In this document: positions 8,213 to 17,971 of the stretch, one piece after another
Position numbering within the stretch: position 1 is the stretch's first letter
Layout of the letters: every line of letters starts with the position of its first letter
Assembly (NCBI RefSeq): GCF_012911865.1
Contig: NZ_JAAXYH010000007.1
Span: 1 to 64,000, forward strand
Length of the DNA stretch: 64,000 nucleotides
Reading direction: 5' to 3'
From: Shewanella salipaludis
GTDB taxonomy: Bacteria; Pseudomonadota; Gammaproteobacteria; Enterobacterales; Shewanellaceae
Made by a program: the position numbers and the translations under genes
Notes under the pieces: generated by a model
Told to the model about the DNA's origin: nothing
The model's input: only the letters and a program-made list of their open reading frames with translations
Databases searched by the model: none

Positions 8213-9733
8213 ATGCAGCATTTGTTTACGCCGAAATGGCCAAGGCTAAGCGCCGGGCCGGTTGTTTCCATGGCGGTAGCCGCCGTCTTGCTGAGCGCTT
8301 GCGGCCGGCAAGACGACTCGCCGGCAGGGCAGTCCTATGAGGCTCGCCCGGCCGCGACCGTCTATGCCGCCTATAGCCTGCTGGCGCCGGCCGACGATGG
8401 CGCGACGCTCATCTATGCCAGGGTGATCCAGGCCGGTGTCCATACAGAGGATGGCCTCTGTCCCGTCCTCGAGGGCGACGACGGCAGCAGGATACAGACC
8501 AAAGTACGCGGAATGCACCCGGACACGGGCAATTTCCCCGTGACCCTGTGCGAGGCCAAAATCGCCGCCGGGATCGGCTATCACTCGGTCAGCGGCGACA
8601 TAAGTCTCGCCGCCGTGACCCTGGGGGCCAGGCATGTGCTGGTATATGGCGATTCCGGTTGCAAGAGCGAGGTATGTGCGGCGGGAACTGCGGCCGAGCC
8701 TTTCGCGACTTTGGCACAACAGGGGCTTAAGTTACAGGCACCAGGGGGGCAGGGCAGCCTGATCCTGCATATGGGGGATTACAACTATCGCGGTACCGGC
8801 GGCAGTATCGCCAACGACATATACGCCTATGATGCCGGCGACGACGACTATGGCGGGCCATCCTGTGGCCTGGATGAAACCTATTACAGCCAGAATGCCG
8901 CTGGCAGTCCCAAACCGGACAACTGGCAGACCTGGTATGAGGACTTCTTCCTGCCGGCAAAAGGGCTTTTGGCCAGCGCGCCCTGGGTCTTCGCCCGCGG
9001 CAACCATGAGTTATGCAGCAGGGCAGGCCCAGGTTGGTTCTATTTTCTCGGCCCAGGCTCGGCGCTGCCAGGTGGCATAGCGCAGCAATCTTGCCCGGCG
9101 CAGGGCCAGTTCGACTCGCCGCCGCCAAAGGCTGCTGGCCATATCAAGCTGCTGGCACCCTACCGCCTGAGCCTGGATAAGCTGCAGCTATGGGTGCTGG
9201 ATTCGGCCAACGCCTGTGACGACAGGAGCGCCAATGCCCTGACGGCGCAATACCAGGCCCAGTTCGAACAGTTGCAACAGGCTGCGGCCGCGTTGCCGGA
9301 CGAGCCCATCTGGCTGATGACCCACAGGCCGCTATGGGGCGTTTCTGGACCGAGCCAAACCCTGAACAAGATGTTGCAGACGGCGCTGGCGCAGACGCCG
9401 GCGGGCAAACTGCCGCCGCAGCTGGCCCTGTCCCTGTCAGGTCACATGCATAGCTACCAGTCGCTGACCTTTGCCGCGACCGCCCAGCGCCCGCCGCAAC
9501 TCGTGGTTGGCAACAGCGGCGTCAGCTTAGGCTCGACCCAGGCGAACCAGGATTTTGTCGTCCAAATCGATGGGCAGGAGGCACAGGGCAATGCCCAGGG
9601 CAAGTTTGGCTTTCTGTCCATAGAGACGGGGCCGGACAAGGCTTGGCAGGCACGGATGCTGGATACTCAGGGCAAGGCCTTCATCCGTTGTGATTCGGCT
9701 AATACCGCCGAGGGCGGTCGCATATGCGAGTGA
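8213..9733 (+). CDS. Lipoprotein metallophosphoesterase
   Basis: The 506-residue protein starts at an ATG behind AAGGGAAGGG. It has a lipoprotein signal (AAVLLSAC, lipid-accepting Cys at residue 30), so it is probably anchored in the outer or inner membrane facing the periplasm. Calcineurin-type motifs follow in order: VYGDSG, HMGDYNY, RGNHE, MTHRPLWG and LSGHMHSY, giving a plausible bimetal phosphoesterase site. The substrate is unknown. A longer upstream frame exists but overlaps the transporter gene and lacks a ribosome site. A terminator hairpin follows at 9778. Confidence 0.85.
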   Translation: MQHLFTPKWPRLSAGPVVSMAVAAVLLSACGRQDDSPAGQSYEARPAATVYAAYSLLAPADDGATLIYARVIQAGVHTEDGLCPVLEGDDGSRIQTKVRGMHPDTGNFPVTLCEAKIAAGIGYHSVSGDISLAAVTLGARHVLVYGDSGCKSEVCAAGTAAEPFATLAQQGLKLQAPGGQGSLILHMGDYNYRGTGGSIANDIYAYDAGDDDYGGPSCGLDETYYSQNAAGSPKPDNWQTWYEDFFLPAKGLLASAPWVFARGNHELCSRAGPGWFYFLGPGSALPGGIAQQSCPAQGQFDSPPPKAAGHIKLLAPYRLSLDKLQLWVLDSANACDDRSANALTAQYQAQFEQLQQAAAALPDEPIWLMTHRPLWGVSGPSQTLNKMLQTALAQTPAGKLPPQLALSLSGHMHSYQSLTFAATAQRPPQLVVGNSGVSLGSTQANQDFVVQIDGQEAQGNAQGKFGFLSIETGPDKAWQARMLDTQGKAFIRCDSANTAEGGRICE

Positions 9734-9777
9734 GGTTTCGGCCCAGGCGGGCCTATTCCAGCTATTGTTGGTTAAAT

Positions 9778-9799
9778 ACCGGCCAGGGGGCCGGTTTTA
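9778..9799 (+). terminator. Rho-independent terminator
   Basis: ACCGGCC and GGCCGGT arms around a four-base loop, followed by TTTTA, 45 bp after the phosphoesterase stop. Confidence 0.7.
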
Positions 9800-9866
9800 C
9801 CCATGTTTGCTATATTTAGAGTGCTAGGCAGATAAGTTGCTTTTTTTTAAACAAAAGGAGGAAGTG

Positions 9867-10250
9867 ATGAACAATGCCATAGTATTAGTCGCCCGGGTGT
9901 TGCTGGCGCATATTTTTCTGTTGGCCGGCATAGGTAAACTCGGTGCAGGTTATGCCGGCACTCAGGGCTATATGGAGTCCATGGGGCTGCCGGGTGCCTT
10001 GTTGCCACTGGTGATCTTGCTGGAGATAGTCGGCGGCCTGGCACTGATCGCCGGATTTTTCACCCGCTGGGTGGCGCTGGCCCTGGCCGGATTCAGCATT
10101 GTTGCGGCACTTATCTTCCACAGCAACTTCGGTGATCAGATGCAGATGATCATGTTCATGAAGAATTTTGCCATGGCGGGAGGCCTGCTGATGCTTTATG
10201 TGCATGGCGCAGGTGAATTCAGTGTCGACGCCAAGGCCAAGCGTGCCTAG
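9867..10250 (+). CDS. DoxX-family membrane protein
   Basis: The 127-residue protein has four hydrophobic segments and the DoxX pattern: ARVLLAHIFLLAGIGKL at the N-terminus, GGLALIAGFFTRW in the middle, MFMKNFAMAGGLLML near the C-terminus. DoxX proteins are inner-membrane proteins often linked to redox or stress functions, without a fixed biochemical role. The start at 9867 is set by a near-perfect AAAGGAGGAAG ribosome site. The TAG stop is the first triplet of a 7-bp tandem repeat. Confidence 0.88.
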   Translation: MNNAIVLVARVLLAHIFLLAGIGKLGAGYAGTQGYMESMGLPGALLPLVILLEIVGGLALIAGFFTRWVALALAGFSIVAALIFHSNFGDQMQMIMFMKNFAMAGGLLMLYVHGAGEFSVDAKAKRA

Positions 10251-10287
10251 TGCTTAGTGCTTAGTGATTAGTGCTTAGTGCTTAGTG
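10248..10287. repeat. 7-bp tandem repeat starting at the doxX stop codon
   Basis: TAGTGCT is repeated from 10248 (one copy reads TAGTGAT), with five full copies and a partial sixth. The first TAG is the stop codon of the DoxX gene. Confidence 0.9.
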
Positions 10288-10379
10288 TGCCAGTCACTGC
10301 AGGCGATGCAGTGCTGTATGACCGTTGCTCATAGTCACAGCTTTGCCGCCAGTGCCAAGGGTGCCGCCAGTGCCACGGG

Positions 10380-11285
10380 TCACAGGTTATCCAGGATGCC
10401 GAGTTTGGCATCCGGTGCCAGCTGGACCCTGTCGCCGCCGAGTCGCTTGGCGAGGTACATGGCGCGATCGGCGGCCGCCAGCAGGCTGTGCTCATCCTGG
10501 GCGTGTTTGGGGTAGGTGGCGACGCCTATGCTGGCCTGAATGACGGAACTGTCATCTGCCGCCGTTGGCAGCGAAGAGGCCGGCGGCGTTCGCAGATGGC
10601 TCAAGATCTTGTTGGCGATCATCAGCGCCTTGTCTTCGTCTTCTATCTCGTCCAGGATCACCACAAACTCATCCCCGCCGAAGCGGGACACTGTGTCCGA
10701 GTCGCGCACACAGCCGGATAAGCAGTGGGCGGTTCTGAGCAATAGCCTGTCGCCCGCTTGATGACCGGCTGTGTCATTGACGTATTTGAGTTTATCCAGA
10801 TCGACAAACAATAAGGCCAACTGGGTCTGCTCGCGTCTGGCCCTGGCCAAGGCCTGCCTGAGGCGATCACTGCAGAGGGCCCGGTTGGGAAGTTGGGTTA
10901 GCTGATCATAGAAAGCCAGGTTTTGCAGTAAACTCAGTTGCTCCTTATGTTTGGTAATATCACGGGCGACGGCGATCCTTACCTTATCCGTGGCATTCCA
11001 TTGTGCGCACCACTGAATATCGACAATTTGGCCATCCTTGCGCAGGTAACGGTTTTCAAAATCCACCTTAGCGCCATCGGCCATAATTTCCCGGGCGGCT
11101 TTCAGGGTGCGTTCCCGATCGTCGGGATGGACAAACTCCAACATGGAGCGTCCGAGCAGCTCCTGGATTTCATAGCCTAAAATCCGCTTGAAGCCCGAGC
11201 TTAAGTAGAGAAATTTGCCGTTTTCATCCACTACGCATATGGCTTCCAGCAGTTGATCTAGATAGTCGCTTAACGAGGAAAACAT
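10380..11285 (-). CDS. PAS-GGDEF diguanylate cyclase
   Basis: The 301-residue cytosolic protein has one PAS domain (about 1-115, including the ENRYLRKDGQIVDIQW block) and a GGDEF domain (about 125-290). The active-site signature SRFGGDEFVVIL is intact, so c-di-GMP synthesis is likely. I see no RxxD inhibitory site at the usual place just before the GGDEF. No membrane segment is present; the PAS domain would sense an internal signal. It is the only recognisable c-di-GMP synthase in the window, which also holds a c-di-GMP riboswitch at 33.7 kb, although a direct link is not shown. Confidence 0.92.
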   Translation of the reverse strand: MFSSLSDYLDQLLEAICVVDENGKFLYLSSGFKRILGYEIQELLGRSMLEFVHPDDRERTLKAAREIMADGAKVDFENRYLRKDGQIVDIQWCAQWNATDKVRIAVARDITKHKEQLSLLQNLAFYDQLTQLPNRALCSDRLRQALARARREQTQLALLFVDLDKLKYVNDTAGHQAGDRLLLRTAHCLSGCVRDSDTVSRFGGDEFVVILDEIEDEDKALMIANKILSHLRTPPASSLPTAADDSSVIQASIGVATYPKHAQDEHSLLAAADRAMYLAKRLGGDRVQLAPDAKLGILDNL

Positions 11286-11633
11286 CCAGCCTCCGACAGG
11301 GCTAATGGAGTGAGTGATGCAATGAGTATTCTATGTTGGTGCGCTCACCGCTATTCATATTTATAGTACATAGGTTTGTTTCCATTTATTTGCCTATGAG
11401 AGTAACGAACGCGCGGCGGAATGTCCCGGCTTATGTCATCCGGGTCGTTATCCAGGGACGGCGCGACTGTAGGGGTCTGGATGATGAGGTGTTCAAAAGC
11501 CGAAGCTCAGACCATAATTAAGCCTAAGTCCGTTTTATGTCATAGGTCATGCCTGCGTAGCCCCAGTGTCCTTTCAAGGCGTTACCACCTGGGGCATGGC
11601 GACCGCGACGCTTGCGATTGTGGAGGATATTTG
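11286..11633. other. Intergenic region between divergent genes
   Basis: Contains the leaders of the PAS-GGDEF gene (minus) and the Usp gene (plus). I see no distinctive repeat, RNA or operator. Confidence 0.4.
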
Positions 11634-12527
11634 ATGAAAAACTTTCTGGTGATAGCCGACAAACCCGGGGAGCCACAGAGTGCTTTTCTGAAGGCGAAGG
11701 AACTCGCGCGTACGTCCGGTGCCAAGATCCATCTCGCCGCATTTTGTTATGAGCCAGGGGTCGACATCAGCGATCCCGACATCAATGGCCCGCTGCTCAA
11801 ACAAAGGATCATGCTGGAGCTGCAAAACTGGTGGCAAGGCTTCATAGATACCCATGCAGGCGAGCAGAGCGTCAGCCTGGAGGTCATTTGGCAGAAGAAC
11901 CTGTATGAATGGATACTCGCCAGCTGTCAGAGCCACCAATATAATCTCATCATCAAGACGGGACACCGCAGCGAAGGGATGTTCTACACGCCAACGGATT
12001 GGCTGTTATTCCGCGATGCCCCTATCCCCGTCTATATAGTGGCGAAGGAGCAATTTAATGCCAAGAAGCGGGTGCTGGTCGCGCTGGATGTATTGGCCAA
12101 GTCTGCCGATAAACAAGCGCTGAATACTCAATTGCTCGAGTGTGCCTTTCGTCTGGCGGTTCAGACCGACGCCGAGTTGCATTGTGCCTATGCCATCAAA
12201 GTCCCCACTCTGCTGAAAGACTTGGATCTGGTCGATCCCCATGCCTATGCCCACAAGATCATGGGGGCGGCGCAAGCGAATATGGCCCGGCTGGTCGAAG
12301 ATTATGATCTTTCACCGGATTGCATCCACATAGAGGAAGGGGAACCTTGGGGGGCGATTGCCAGACTGGCGAAAAAGCTTCATAGCCAATGCTTGGTGGT
12401 CGGTTCCATGGGGCATAAGGGGCTGATGGGCAAACTCATAGGAAATATGGCGGAAAAGATCATTCATGTGACCAATACGGATCTCCTGGTGATAAGCCCA
12501 GAGGTCAAGGTCAAGATAGCCATCTAA
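11634..12527 (+). CDS. Tandem universal stress protein (UspE-like)
   Basis: The 297-residue protein consists of two Usp folds (about 1-145 and 146-297). The second ends with the nucleotide-binding signature GSMGHKGLMGKLIGN followed by AEKIIHVTNTDLLVI; the first domain is more divergent. The two-domain form matches UspE, a cytosolic stress protein linked to survival and motility or aggregation. The start is placed at the ATG behind GGAGGATATTTG; the longer frame upstream lacks such a site. It is convergent with pepA, and a shared terminator lies between them. Confidence 0.87.
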   Translation: MKNFLVIADKPGEPQSAFLKAKELARTSGAKIHLAAFCYEPGVDISDPDINGPLLKQRIMLELQNWWQGFIDTHAGEQSVSLEVIWQKNLYEWILASCQSHQYNLIIKTGHRSEGMFYTPTDWLLFRDAPIPVYIVAKEQFNAKKRVLVALDVLAKSADKQALNTQLLECAFRLAVQTDAELHCAYAIKVPTLLKDLDLVDPHAYAHKIMGAAQANMARLVEDYDLSPDCIHIEEGEPWGAIARLAKKLHSQCLVVGSMGHKGLMGKLIGNMAEKIIHVTNTDLLVISPEVKVKIAI

Positions 12528-12615
12528 TCCCATCGCCTTGCCGCAGGAGCCGAGCCCTGCTTGGGTGCAATTCACCAGTCGTGCAGCGGCATTTTCTTGG
12601 GAGAGTACAAATACG

Positions 12616-12647
12616 AAAAGGGCGAAGCATGATGTCTTCGCCCTTTT
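12616..12647. terminator. Bidirectional terminator between usp and pepA
   Basis: GGGCGAAG and CTTCGCCC arms (12620-12643) with flanking A and T tracts, so the hairpin can terminate in both directions between these convergent genes. Confidence 0.88.
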
Positions 12648-12693
12648 GGCTACAAGCTATATCGGTCGACTCGCGTCAAGGTCGGCGGCCGGC

Positions 12694-14202
12694 TTATTCG
12701 CCCAGCTCGACGCCGGCGCGGTTGATCAGGAACTGGCTCAACAGGGGAACCGGACGTCCGGTAGAACCCTTGTTGGCGCCGCTATTCCAGGCTGTGCCCG
12801 CCACATCCAGATGCGCCCAGTTGTACTTCTTGGCGAAGCGCGACAGGAAACAGGCGGCGGTGATCGAGCCGGCCGGACGACCACCCAGGTTGCTCATGTC
12901 GGCAAACGGGCTGTCGAGCATGTCCTGGTATTCGTCCCACAGCGGCATGCGCCAGGCGCGGTCGCCACTCTGCTCGCCGGCGTTGAGCATCTCATGCGCC
13001 AGCGGGTTGTGTGACGAGAATAGGCCGGAGGCGTGTTTGCCCAGGGCGATGACGCAGGCGCCTGTCAGGGTGGCAGTGTCTATCACCAACTCGGGATCGA
13101 AGCGTTCGACATAGGTCAGCACGTCGCACAAAACCAGGCGCCCTTCGGCATCCGTGTTGAGCACTTCGACTGTCTGGCCCGACATGGTCGTCAGTATGTC
13201 GCCAGGACGATAGGCGTTGCCCGACGGCATGTTTTCACAACCCGCCAGTACCCCAACGACGTTGATCGGCAGCTTCATCTCGCACAGGGCCTTCATGGCA
13301 CCTATGACACCGGCGGCACCACCCATGTCGTATTTCATCTCGTCCATGCCTTCACCAGGCTTGAGTGAAATACCACCCGAGTCGAAGGTCAGGCCCTTGC
13401 CTACCAAGACGATAGGCTTCTCTGTGCTGTCGACGGCACCCTTGTATTCCATCACTGTCATGATGGATTCATTGTTGCTGCCACGGCCGACGGCCAGATA
13501 GGAATTCATGCCCAACTTGGCCATCTGTTCTTCGCCGACTGTGGTCACAGTCAGTTGAGGGTGAACTTCGGCCATTTGCCGGGCTTGAGACGCCAAATAA
13601 GCCGGATTACAGATATTCGGTGGCATGTTGGCCACGTCGCGGCACAGGTGCATGCCGGCAGAGACGGCCATGCCATGCTCTATGGCGCGTTCGCCAACCG
13701 TCAGTTCACGACGGGTCGGCACGTTGAACACCAGCTTGCGCAGCGGTCTACGGGTCTCACCCTTGCGGGTCTTGAGGGCATCGAAGCTATAGAGGCTGTT
13801 GCTCGTGGTCTCGATTGCCTGGCGTACCTTCCAATAGGTATCCCGTCCCTTAACATGCAGCTCGGTGAGGAAGCATACGGCTTCCATCGAACCCGTTTCA
13901 TTTAAGGTGTTGATGGTTTTGGCAATAATCTGTTTGTATTGGCGCTCGTCCAATTCCCTTTCTTTACCGCAACCCACCAGCAGGACGCGTTCGCTCAGCA
14001 CATTGGGAACATGGTGCAGCAATAACATCTGTCCTGGCTTACCTTCCAGATCGCCACGACGTAGCAGGTTACTGATGTAGCCTTCGCTGATTTTATCCAG
14101 TTGTTCGGCAATACCGGACAGGCGACGCGGTTCGTAGACACCGACGACGATACAAGCCGAGCGTTGTTTTTCGGGGCTGCCGCTCTTTACGCTAAACTCC
14201 AT
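12694..14202 (-). CDS. pepA: Leucyl aminopeptidase (M17), PepA-type
   Basis: The 502-residue cytosolic metallo-exopeptidase removes N-terminal residues, preferably leucine. The M17 signature NTDAEGRL is present, as are metal-ligand blocks [17 protein letters not shown] and YDMGGAAGV. The start at 14202 is preferred because AGGAG lies six bases upstream; the frame could open at a GTG two codons earlier. PepA proteins also bind DNA as accessory factors in plasmid-dimer resolution and carAB control. Here, as in many gammaproteobacteria, pepA is divergent from lptF-lptG. Confidence 0.93.
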   Translation of the reverse strand: MEFSVKSGSPEKQRSACIVVGVYEPRRLSGIAEQLDKISEGYISNLLRRGDLEGKPGQMLLLHHVPNVLSERVLLVGCGKERELDERQYKQIIAKTINTLNETGSMEAVCFLTELHVKGRDTYWKVRQAIETTSNSLYSFDALKTRKGETRRPLRKLVFNVPTRRELTVGERAIEHGMAVSAGMHLCRDVANMPPNICNPAYLASQARQMAEVHPQLTVTTVGEEQMAKLGMNSYLAVGRGSNNESIMTVMEYKGAVDSTEKPIVLVGKGLTFDSGGISLKPGEGMDEMKYDMGGAAGVIGAMKALCEMKLPINVVGVLAGCENMPSGNAYRPGDILTTMSGQTVEVLNTDAEGRLVLCDVLTYVERFDPELVIDTATLTGACVIALGKHASGLFSSHNPLAHEMLNAGEQSGDRAWRMPLWDEYQDMLDSPFADMSNLGGRPAGSITAACFLSRFAKKYNWAHLDVAGTAWNSGANKGSTGRPVPLLSQFLINRAGVELGE

Positions 14203-14424
14203 GAGCACTCCTAGATTCTTAAAGACAAATTTTTATATTTATTGGATAATGTCTGCTTGTGCCCTCGCGGGCGTAAGTTCTTACTCCAAAAGGTGTATTA
14301 GCCTTGGCAGTTATGTCTGCCAGCAACCCCTGAAGTTGGTCAGAAAACTATCAAAAGTAGACAGTCTACATGAATGTTACTCTGTTACCAGCAAAAAGAT
14401 AAGTTTAGACACCGGATCCTGCCT

Positions 14425-15537
14425 GTGATTGTATTTAGATACTTGATTCGCGAAGTTTTAAAAGCGCAAATCGCCGTACTTTTGGTACTGCTAACTATTT
14501 TTATTAGCCAGCATTTCGTGCGCGTGCTGGCCGATGCCTCCGACGGCGAGTTTCCCGCTTCCTTCGTCATGACCCTGTTGGGTCTTAATCTGCCTCATCT
14601 CGCCGTATTGGTATTACCCTTGAGCCTGTTCCTGGGGATCCTGCTGGCCCATGGGCGCATGTATGCCGAGAACGAGATGGTGGTGTTTCACGGCGTGGGC
14701 GTCAGCGAATGGTATGTCACCCGGGTGACCCTCTTGTTGGCGCTGGCCAACATGATCTTTACCGGCTACCTGTCCCTGTATGTCGCCCCCTGGGCCGAGG
14801 AACGCCAGAATCAGGTGTTGGAGCAAGCCCAGTCGGAAGCCGGACTGGCGGCCCTGGTTCAGGGACGGTTTCAGGCCAGTCCCAATGGCAGGGCCGTGCT
14901 GTTTGTCGAACGCATAGGCAAGGACAACCAGCTGGAGAAAGTCTTCGTGGCCCAGCTGCCGGATCCCGAGGATGAATCCGGGGTCACCAATGTGGTGGTG
15001 GCCAAGAGTGGCCGGGTGGTGGAAGACAAGAGCCGGGCCCAACAATTGGAGTTGGATGACGGGGTGCGTTATCAAGGCAGCCCGAGGGCCATGGACTATC
15101 AGCTGATAGAGTTCGGTGGCTATAAGATGCAGATCAAGGAGCAGGAGGTCGATGAACGCAGACGCAAACTGTCGGCACTGCCACTCAAGAATTTGCTGGA
15201 TATCGAAGGTCCCGAGGCCGTGGCCGAGTTTCATTGGCGCCTGGCGATCCCGCTGGCAATCCCACTGATGACACTGATCGCCGTGCCGCTGGCCAGGGTC
15301 AATGTGCGCCAGGGCAAGTTCGCCAAGATGTTCCCGGCGGTGCTCCTGTATCTGGGCTATTTTGGTTTGATGGTCGCCGGCCGCAAGGCGCTCGAGGATG
15401 AAGTCATTCCTGCCTATCTGGGGATGTGGTGGATACATGCCTCGGCCCTGGTGATGGGATTCCTGTTATTGGGTAAAGACAGGCCCCTGGGCAGTCGCTT
15501 GAGCTTGCGTTTCAAACGCAGGAGGCTGGCGGCATGA
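14425..15537 (+). CDS. lptF: LPS export permease LptF
   Basis: The 370-residue inner-membrane protein forms, with LptG and the LptB ATPase dimer, the transporter that extracts lipopolysaccharide for export. Hydrophobic segments lie near the N-terminus (IREVLKAQIAVLLVLLTIF), at about 50-80 and 95-125, and three more near the C-terminus, flanking a periplasmic beta-jellyroll domain. The start is read as GTG at 14425 because the protein then begins VIVFRYLIREVLKAQ like its relatives. It overlaps lptG by four bases (ATGA), so the two are translationally coupled. Confidence 0.93.
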   Translation: MIVFRYLIREVLKAQIAVLLVLLTIFISQHFVRVLADASDGEFPASFVMTLLGLNLPHLAVLVLPLSLFLGILLAHGRMYAENEMVVFHGVGVSEWYVTRVTLLLALANMIFTGYLSLYVAPWAEERQNQVLEQAQSEAGLAALVQGRFQASPNGRAVLFVERIGKDNQLEKVFVAQLPDPEDESGVTNVVVAKSGRVVEDKSRAQQLELDDGVRYQGSPRAMDYQLIEFGGYKMQIKEQEVDERRRKLSALPLKNLLDIEGPEAVAEFHWRLAIPLAIPLMTLIAVPLARVNVRQGKFAKMFPAVLLYLGYFGLMVAGRKALEDEVIPAYLGMWWIHASALVMGFLLLGKDRPLGSRLSLRFKRRRLAA

Positions 15538-16592
15538 AGATACTGGACCTCTATATAGCGCGGGTGCTGCTCAGCACTTCGACCCTGTGTCTGCTGATCC
15601 TGACCGGACTGTCGGGCATCATCAAGTGGGTGGATCAGCTGCGCTTGGTGGGCAGGGGCGCCTACAGCATGACGGATGCCGGCATCTATGTGCTGTTTCT
15701 GGTGCCCCGCGACATAGAAATGTTCTTCCCCATGGCGGTGCTGCTGGGGGCGCTCATCGGCATGGGCATGCTGGCATCCAATTCCGAGCTGGTGGTGATG
15801 CAGGCATCCGGCATGTCGCGCTTGCAGATCACGCTGTCGGCAATGAAAACCGCTGTGCCTCTGATGCTGCTGGTCATGGCGCTGGGGGAGTGGGTCGCCC
15901 CGGTCGCCGAGCAAAAAGCCAGCGAGCTGAAGGCGACCCAGATCTCAGGTGGCAGCCTGCTCAAGTCCCACCGGGGGATCTGGGCCAAAGACGGGGATCT
16001 GTTCGTCAACATAGGCGAGATTAACGATATCGATCGGCTGGCAGACGTCACCCTGTATGAGTTCAGTGCGGATCTCAAGCTCGTTGGGGTAGTGCATGCC
16101 GAGCGGGCCGAGTTTATCGACCAACATTGGCGCATGCTCAAGGTCAGGCGTACCAGCATCACGGATGAACGGGTCAAGTTGAGCTATCTGGAACAACTTG
16201 CTTGGCAGTCGACCCTGACGCCGGACAAGCTCAGCGTGGTGTCGGTAAAGCCGGATGCCTTGTCGATTCGTGGCCTGGTGGGCTATCTGGATTATCTCAA
16301 GACCAACAGCCAGGATCCCAGCCGTTATGAGTTGGCCCTGTGGCGTAAGCTGGTGCAGCCCATTACAGTGGCCGTGATGCTCCTGGTGGCCCTGTCCTTC
16401 ATCTTCGGGCCATTGCGGACCGTGACCATGGGGGCCAGGGTGTTGCTCGGCGTCGTGGCCGGCTTCAGCTTCTATATCTGTAACGAGATTTTCGGCCCCA
16501 TGACCCTGGTATACGAGTTGCCGGCCGTGCTGGGCGCCGTGGCCCCCAGCCTGCTATTTAGCGGCGTCGCCTTGTATTACATTCGGAAATAA
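15534..16592 (+). CDS. lptG: LPS export permease LptG
   Basis: The 352-residue partner of LptF in the LptB2FG inner-membrane complex. It begins MKILDLYIARVLLSTS and shows the expected architecture: one N-terminal membrane helix, two helices to about residue 130, a periplasmic domain, and three helices from about 270. The WRKLVQPITVAVMLLVALSFIFGPLR block is characteristic. It overlaps lptF by four bases. A tandem repeat and a bidirectional terminator follow. Confidence 0.93.
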   Translation: MKILDLYIARVLLSTSTLCLLILTGLSGIIKWVDQLRLVGRGAYSMTDAGIYVLFLVPRDIEMFFPMAVLLGALIGMGMLASNSELVVMQASGMSRLQITLSAMKTAVPLMLLVMALGEWVAPVAEQKASELKATQISGGSLLKSHRGIWAKDGDLFVNIGEINDIDRLADVTLYEFSADLKLVGVVHAERAEFIDQHWRMLKVRRTSITDERVKLSYLEQLAWQSTLTPDKLSVVSVKPDALSIRGLVGYLDYLKTNSQDPSRYELALWRKLVQPITVAVMLLVALSFIFGPLRTVTMGARVLLGVVAGFSFYICNEIFGPMTLVYELPAVLGAVAPSLLFSGVALYYIRK

Positions 16593-16605
16593 CCATAGCG
16601 TCGGC

Positions 16606-16640
16606 CCAAGAGCCAAGAGCCAAGAGCCAAGAGCCAAGAG
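16606..16640. repeat. 7-bp tandem repeat after lptG
   Basis: Five exact copies of CCAAGAG, beginning 13 bases after the lptG stop codon and just before the terminator. Confidence 0.9.
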
Positions 16641-16654
16641 CGAATGGCAAAGAG

Positions 16655-16693
16655 CACAATAAAAAAGACGCCGCGAGGCGTCTTTTTATTGTG
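16655..16693. terminator. Bidirectional terminator between lptG and the RDD gene
   Basis: AAAAGACGCC and GGCGTCTTTT arms around GCGA, extended by flanking CACAAT/ATTGTG pairing, with A and T tracts on both sides. Confidence 0.9.
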
Positions 16694-16724
16694 GCAGGGC
16701 AAATATCTGCGGCTTGGGCTTGGG

Positions 16725-17234
16725 TCAGGCGCCGTGCCAGTTGCGCATCTGATTGGCCTCGACCGATAACACTACCACCTCGGAGCGGGTCATCCTATCC
16801 TGCAGCGCCAGCTTGTCGCCGTCGAGCAATATCCACAGATTACCTATGCCCAGCAGCGACCAGACGAGACGGGCATAGGCAGTGACCAGGCTGAGATTCT
16901 GGCCGTTGGGGTGTTGTACCTTCAAGCGCCAGGCACGCATGCCGAGGGTTTGACCGCCGCGGCTCCAGAACAGGGCGTAGAAGGTGCCGACACAGAGCAC
17001 CAGCCATAACTGGTATAGGCCGTGATACAAGGGCGTGCCATTGAGCAGATCCGAGACATGCTCGAAGCCATTCATGGCGATGAGTTCCGTGCTAGTCAGC
17101 AGCCAGAAGCCGCCGAAGCCCAGGGCGCCAAAAAACATGTATACCGCCACCGCCAGCAACAGGTCATAGATAGTGGCGCCCAGGCGGCGGAAAAAGCCGG
17201 CGCGGGGAAAGTTTGCGTGTTCTGTGTTGAGCAT
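16725..17234 (-). CDS. RDD-family membrane protein
   Basis: The 169-residue inner-membrane protein has three hydrophobic segments and the RDD pattern: GFFRRLGATIYDLLLA at the N-terminus, GGQTLGMRAWRLKV near 95-110 and WILLDGDKLALQDRMTRSEVV near the C-terminus. Function is unknown; some RDD proteins help ion homeostasis. An AGGACTGG ribosome site lies before the ATG. Confidence 0.85.
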   Translation of the reverse strand: MLNTEHANFPRAGFFRRLGATIYDLLLAVAVYMFFGALGFGGFWLLTSTELIAMNGFEHVSDLLNGTPLYHGLYQLWLVLCVGTFYALFWSRGGQTLGMRAWRLKVQHPNGQNLSLVTAYARLVWSLLGIGNLWILLDGDKLALQDRMTRSEVVVLSVEANQMRNWHGA

Positions 17235-17346
17235 AAGCCAGTCCTGTGTAAAGAGATCTTCTAATAACGAGTCTTAAAATAGCCTGTCCCTGGATAAGGG
17301 CCTGGGGCCATGCCGCCCGGGCCGCTTGCTGCCGGGCGAGTGTTCG

Positions 17347-17604
17347 CTAGTCTGCGTCTTCCTCGTCTCTGACGAAATGTATGTTGCTGAAACCGAAACG
17401 GGCAAACTCGACTTTCCTGAACTCTTTCTCCGCCTTGGCGCCTTTGCGCGAGGTCATGGCTATCTGCTGCTCCATCGCCAGAAAGCCTTTGAGATCTATG
17501 CCCTCGGCTTCGGCCACGGCTTCGTAGAGGTCGTGATGTTTGTCGTAGCTGAAGGCTATGGTCTTGGTCTGGCCTTTAAAGGTGTAGGTCACTTGGCGTG
17601 CCAT
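17347..17604 (-). CDS. Small conserved protein (DUF2960-like)
   Basis: An 85-residue, charged, soluble protein beginning MARQVTYTFKGQTKTIAFSYD. It resembles the DUF2960 family known from Shewanella and Vibrio, judged from memory of the N-terminal pattern and the MEQQIAM segment. An AGGAG lies seven bases before the ATG. Function unknown. Confidence 0.7.
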   Translation of the reverse strand: MARQVTYTFKGQTKTIAFSYDKHHDLYEAVAEAEGIDLKGFLAMEQQIAMTSRKGAKAEKEFRKVEFARFGFSNIHFVRDEEDAD

Positions 17605-17619
17605 GGAAAACTCCTGAAA

Positions 17620-17970
17620 CTAGGTTAATTCACTTCTGAATATGAAATAGACTGCGCCCAGAATGCAGAGGCCTGCCCACAAATAATCCAACTTGAGGGG
17701 TTCTTTGAGATACCAGAGCGCAAAGGGGACGAACAGACTTAGGGTAATCACTTCCTGCAAGATTTTCAGCTGGCCGACATTCATCACAGTGTAACCTATG
17801 CGGTTGGCCGGCACCTGCAGTAAATATTCGAACAAAGCTATGCCCCAGCTGAGCAGGGCGGCTAACACCCAAGGTTTGCCGCTCATGGTCTTCAGGTGCC
17901 CATACCAGGCGAAGGTCATGAAGATATTGCTCAGGCATAGGAGACTGATGGTGACTAGGCTGGGATGCAT
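17620..17970 (-). CDS. DMT-type small membrane protein (DUF486-like)
   Basis: About 116 residues with four hydrophobic segments and the DUF486 pattern: SNIFMTFAWYGHLK at the N-terminus, SWGIALFEYLLQVPANRIGY in the middle and LKILQEVITLSLFVPFALWYLKEP. These proteins look like half-size drug/metabolite transporters; function is unproven. Starts at 17970 or 17985 are both possible. The latter overlaps the end of the GNAT gene, and the former overlaps its stop as TGATATG. Co-transcription with the acetyltransferase is likely. Confidence 0.78.
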   Translation of the reverse strand: MHPSLVTISLLCLSNIFMTFAWYGHLKTMSGKPWVLAALLSWGIALFEYLLQVPANRIGYTVMNVGQLKILQEVITLSLFVPFALWYLKEPLKLDYLWAGLCILGAVYFIFRSELT

Positions 17971-17971
17971 A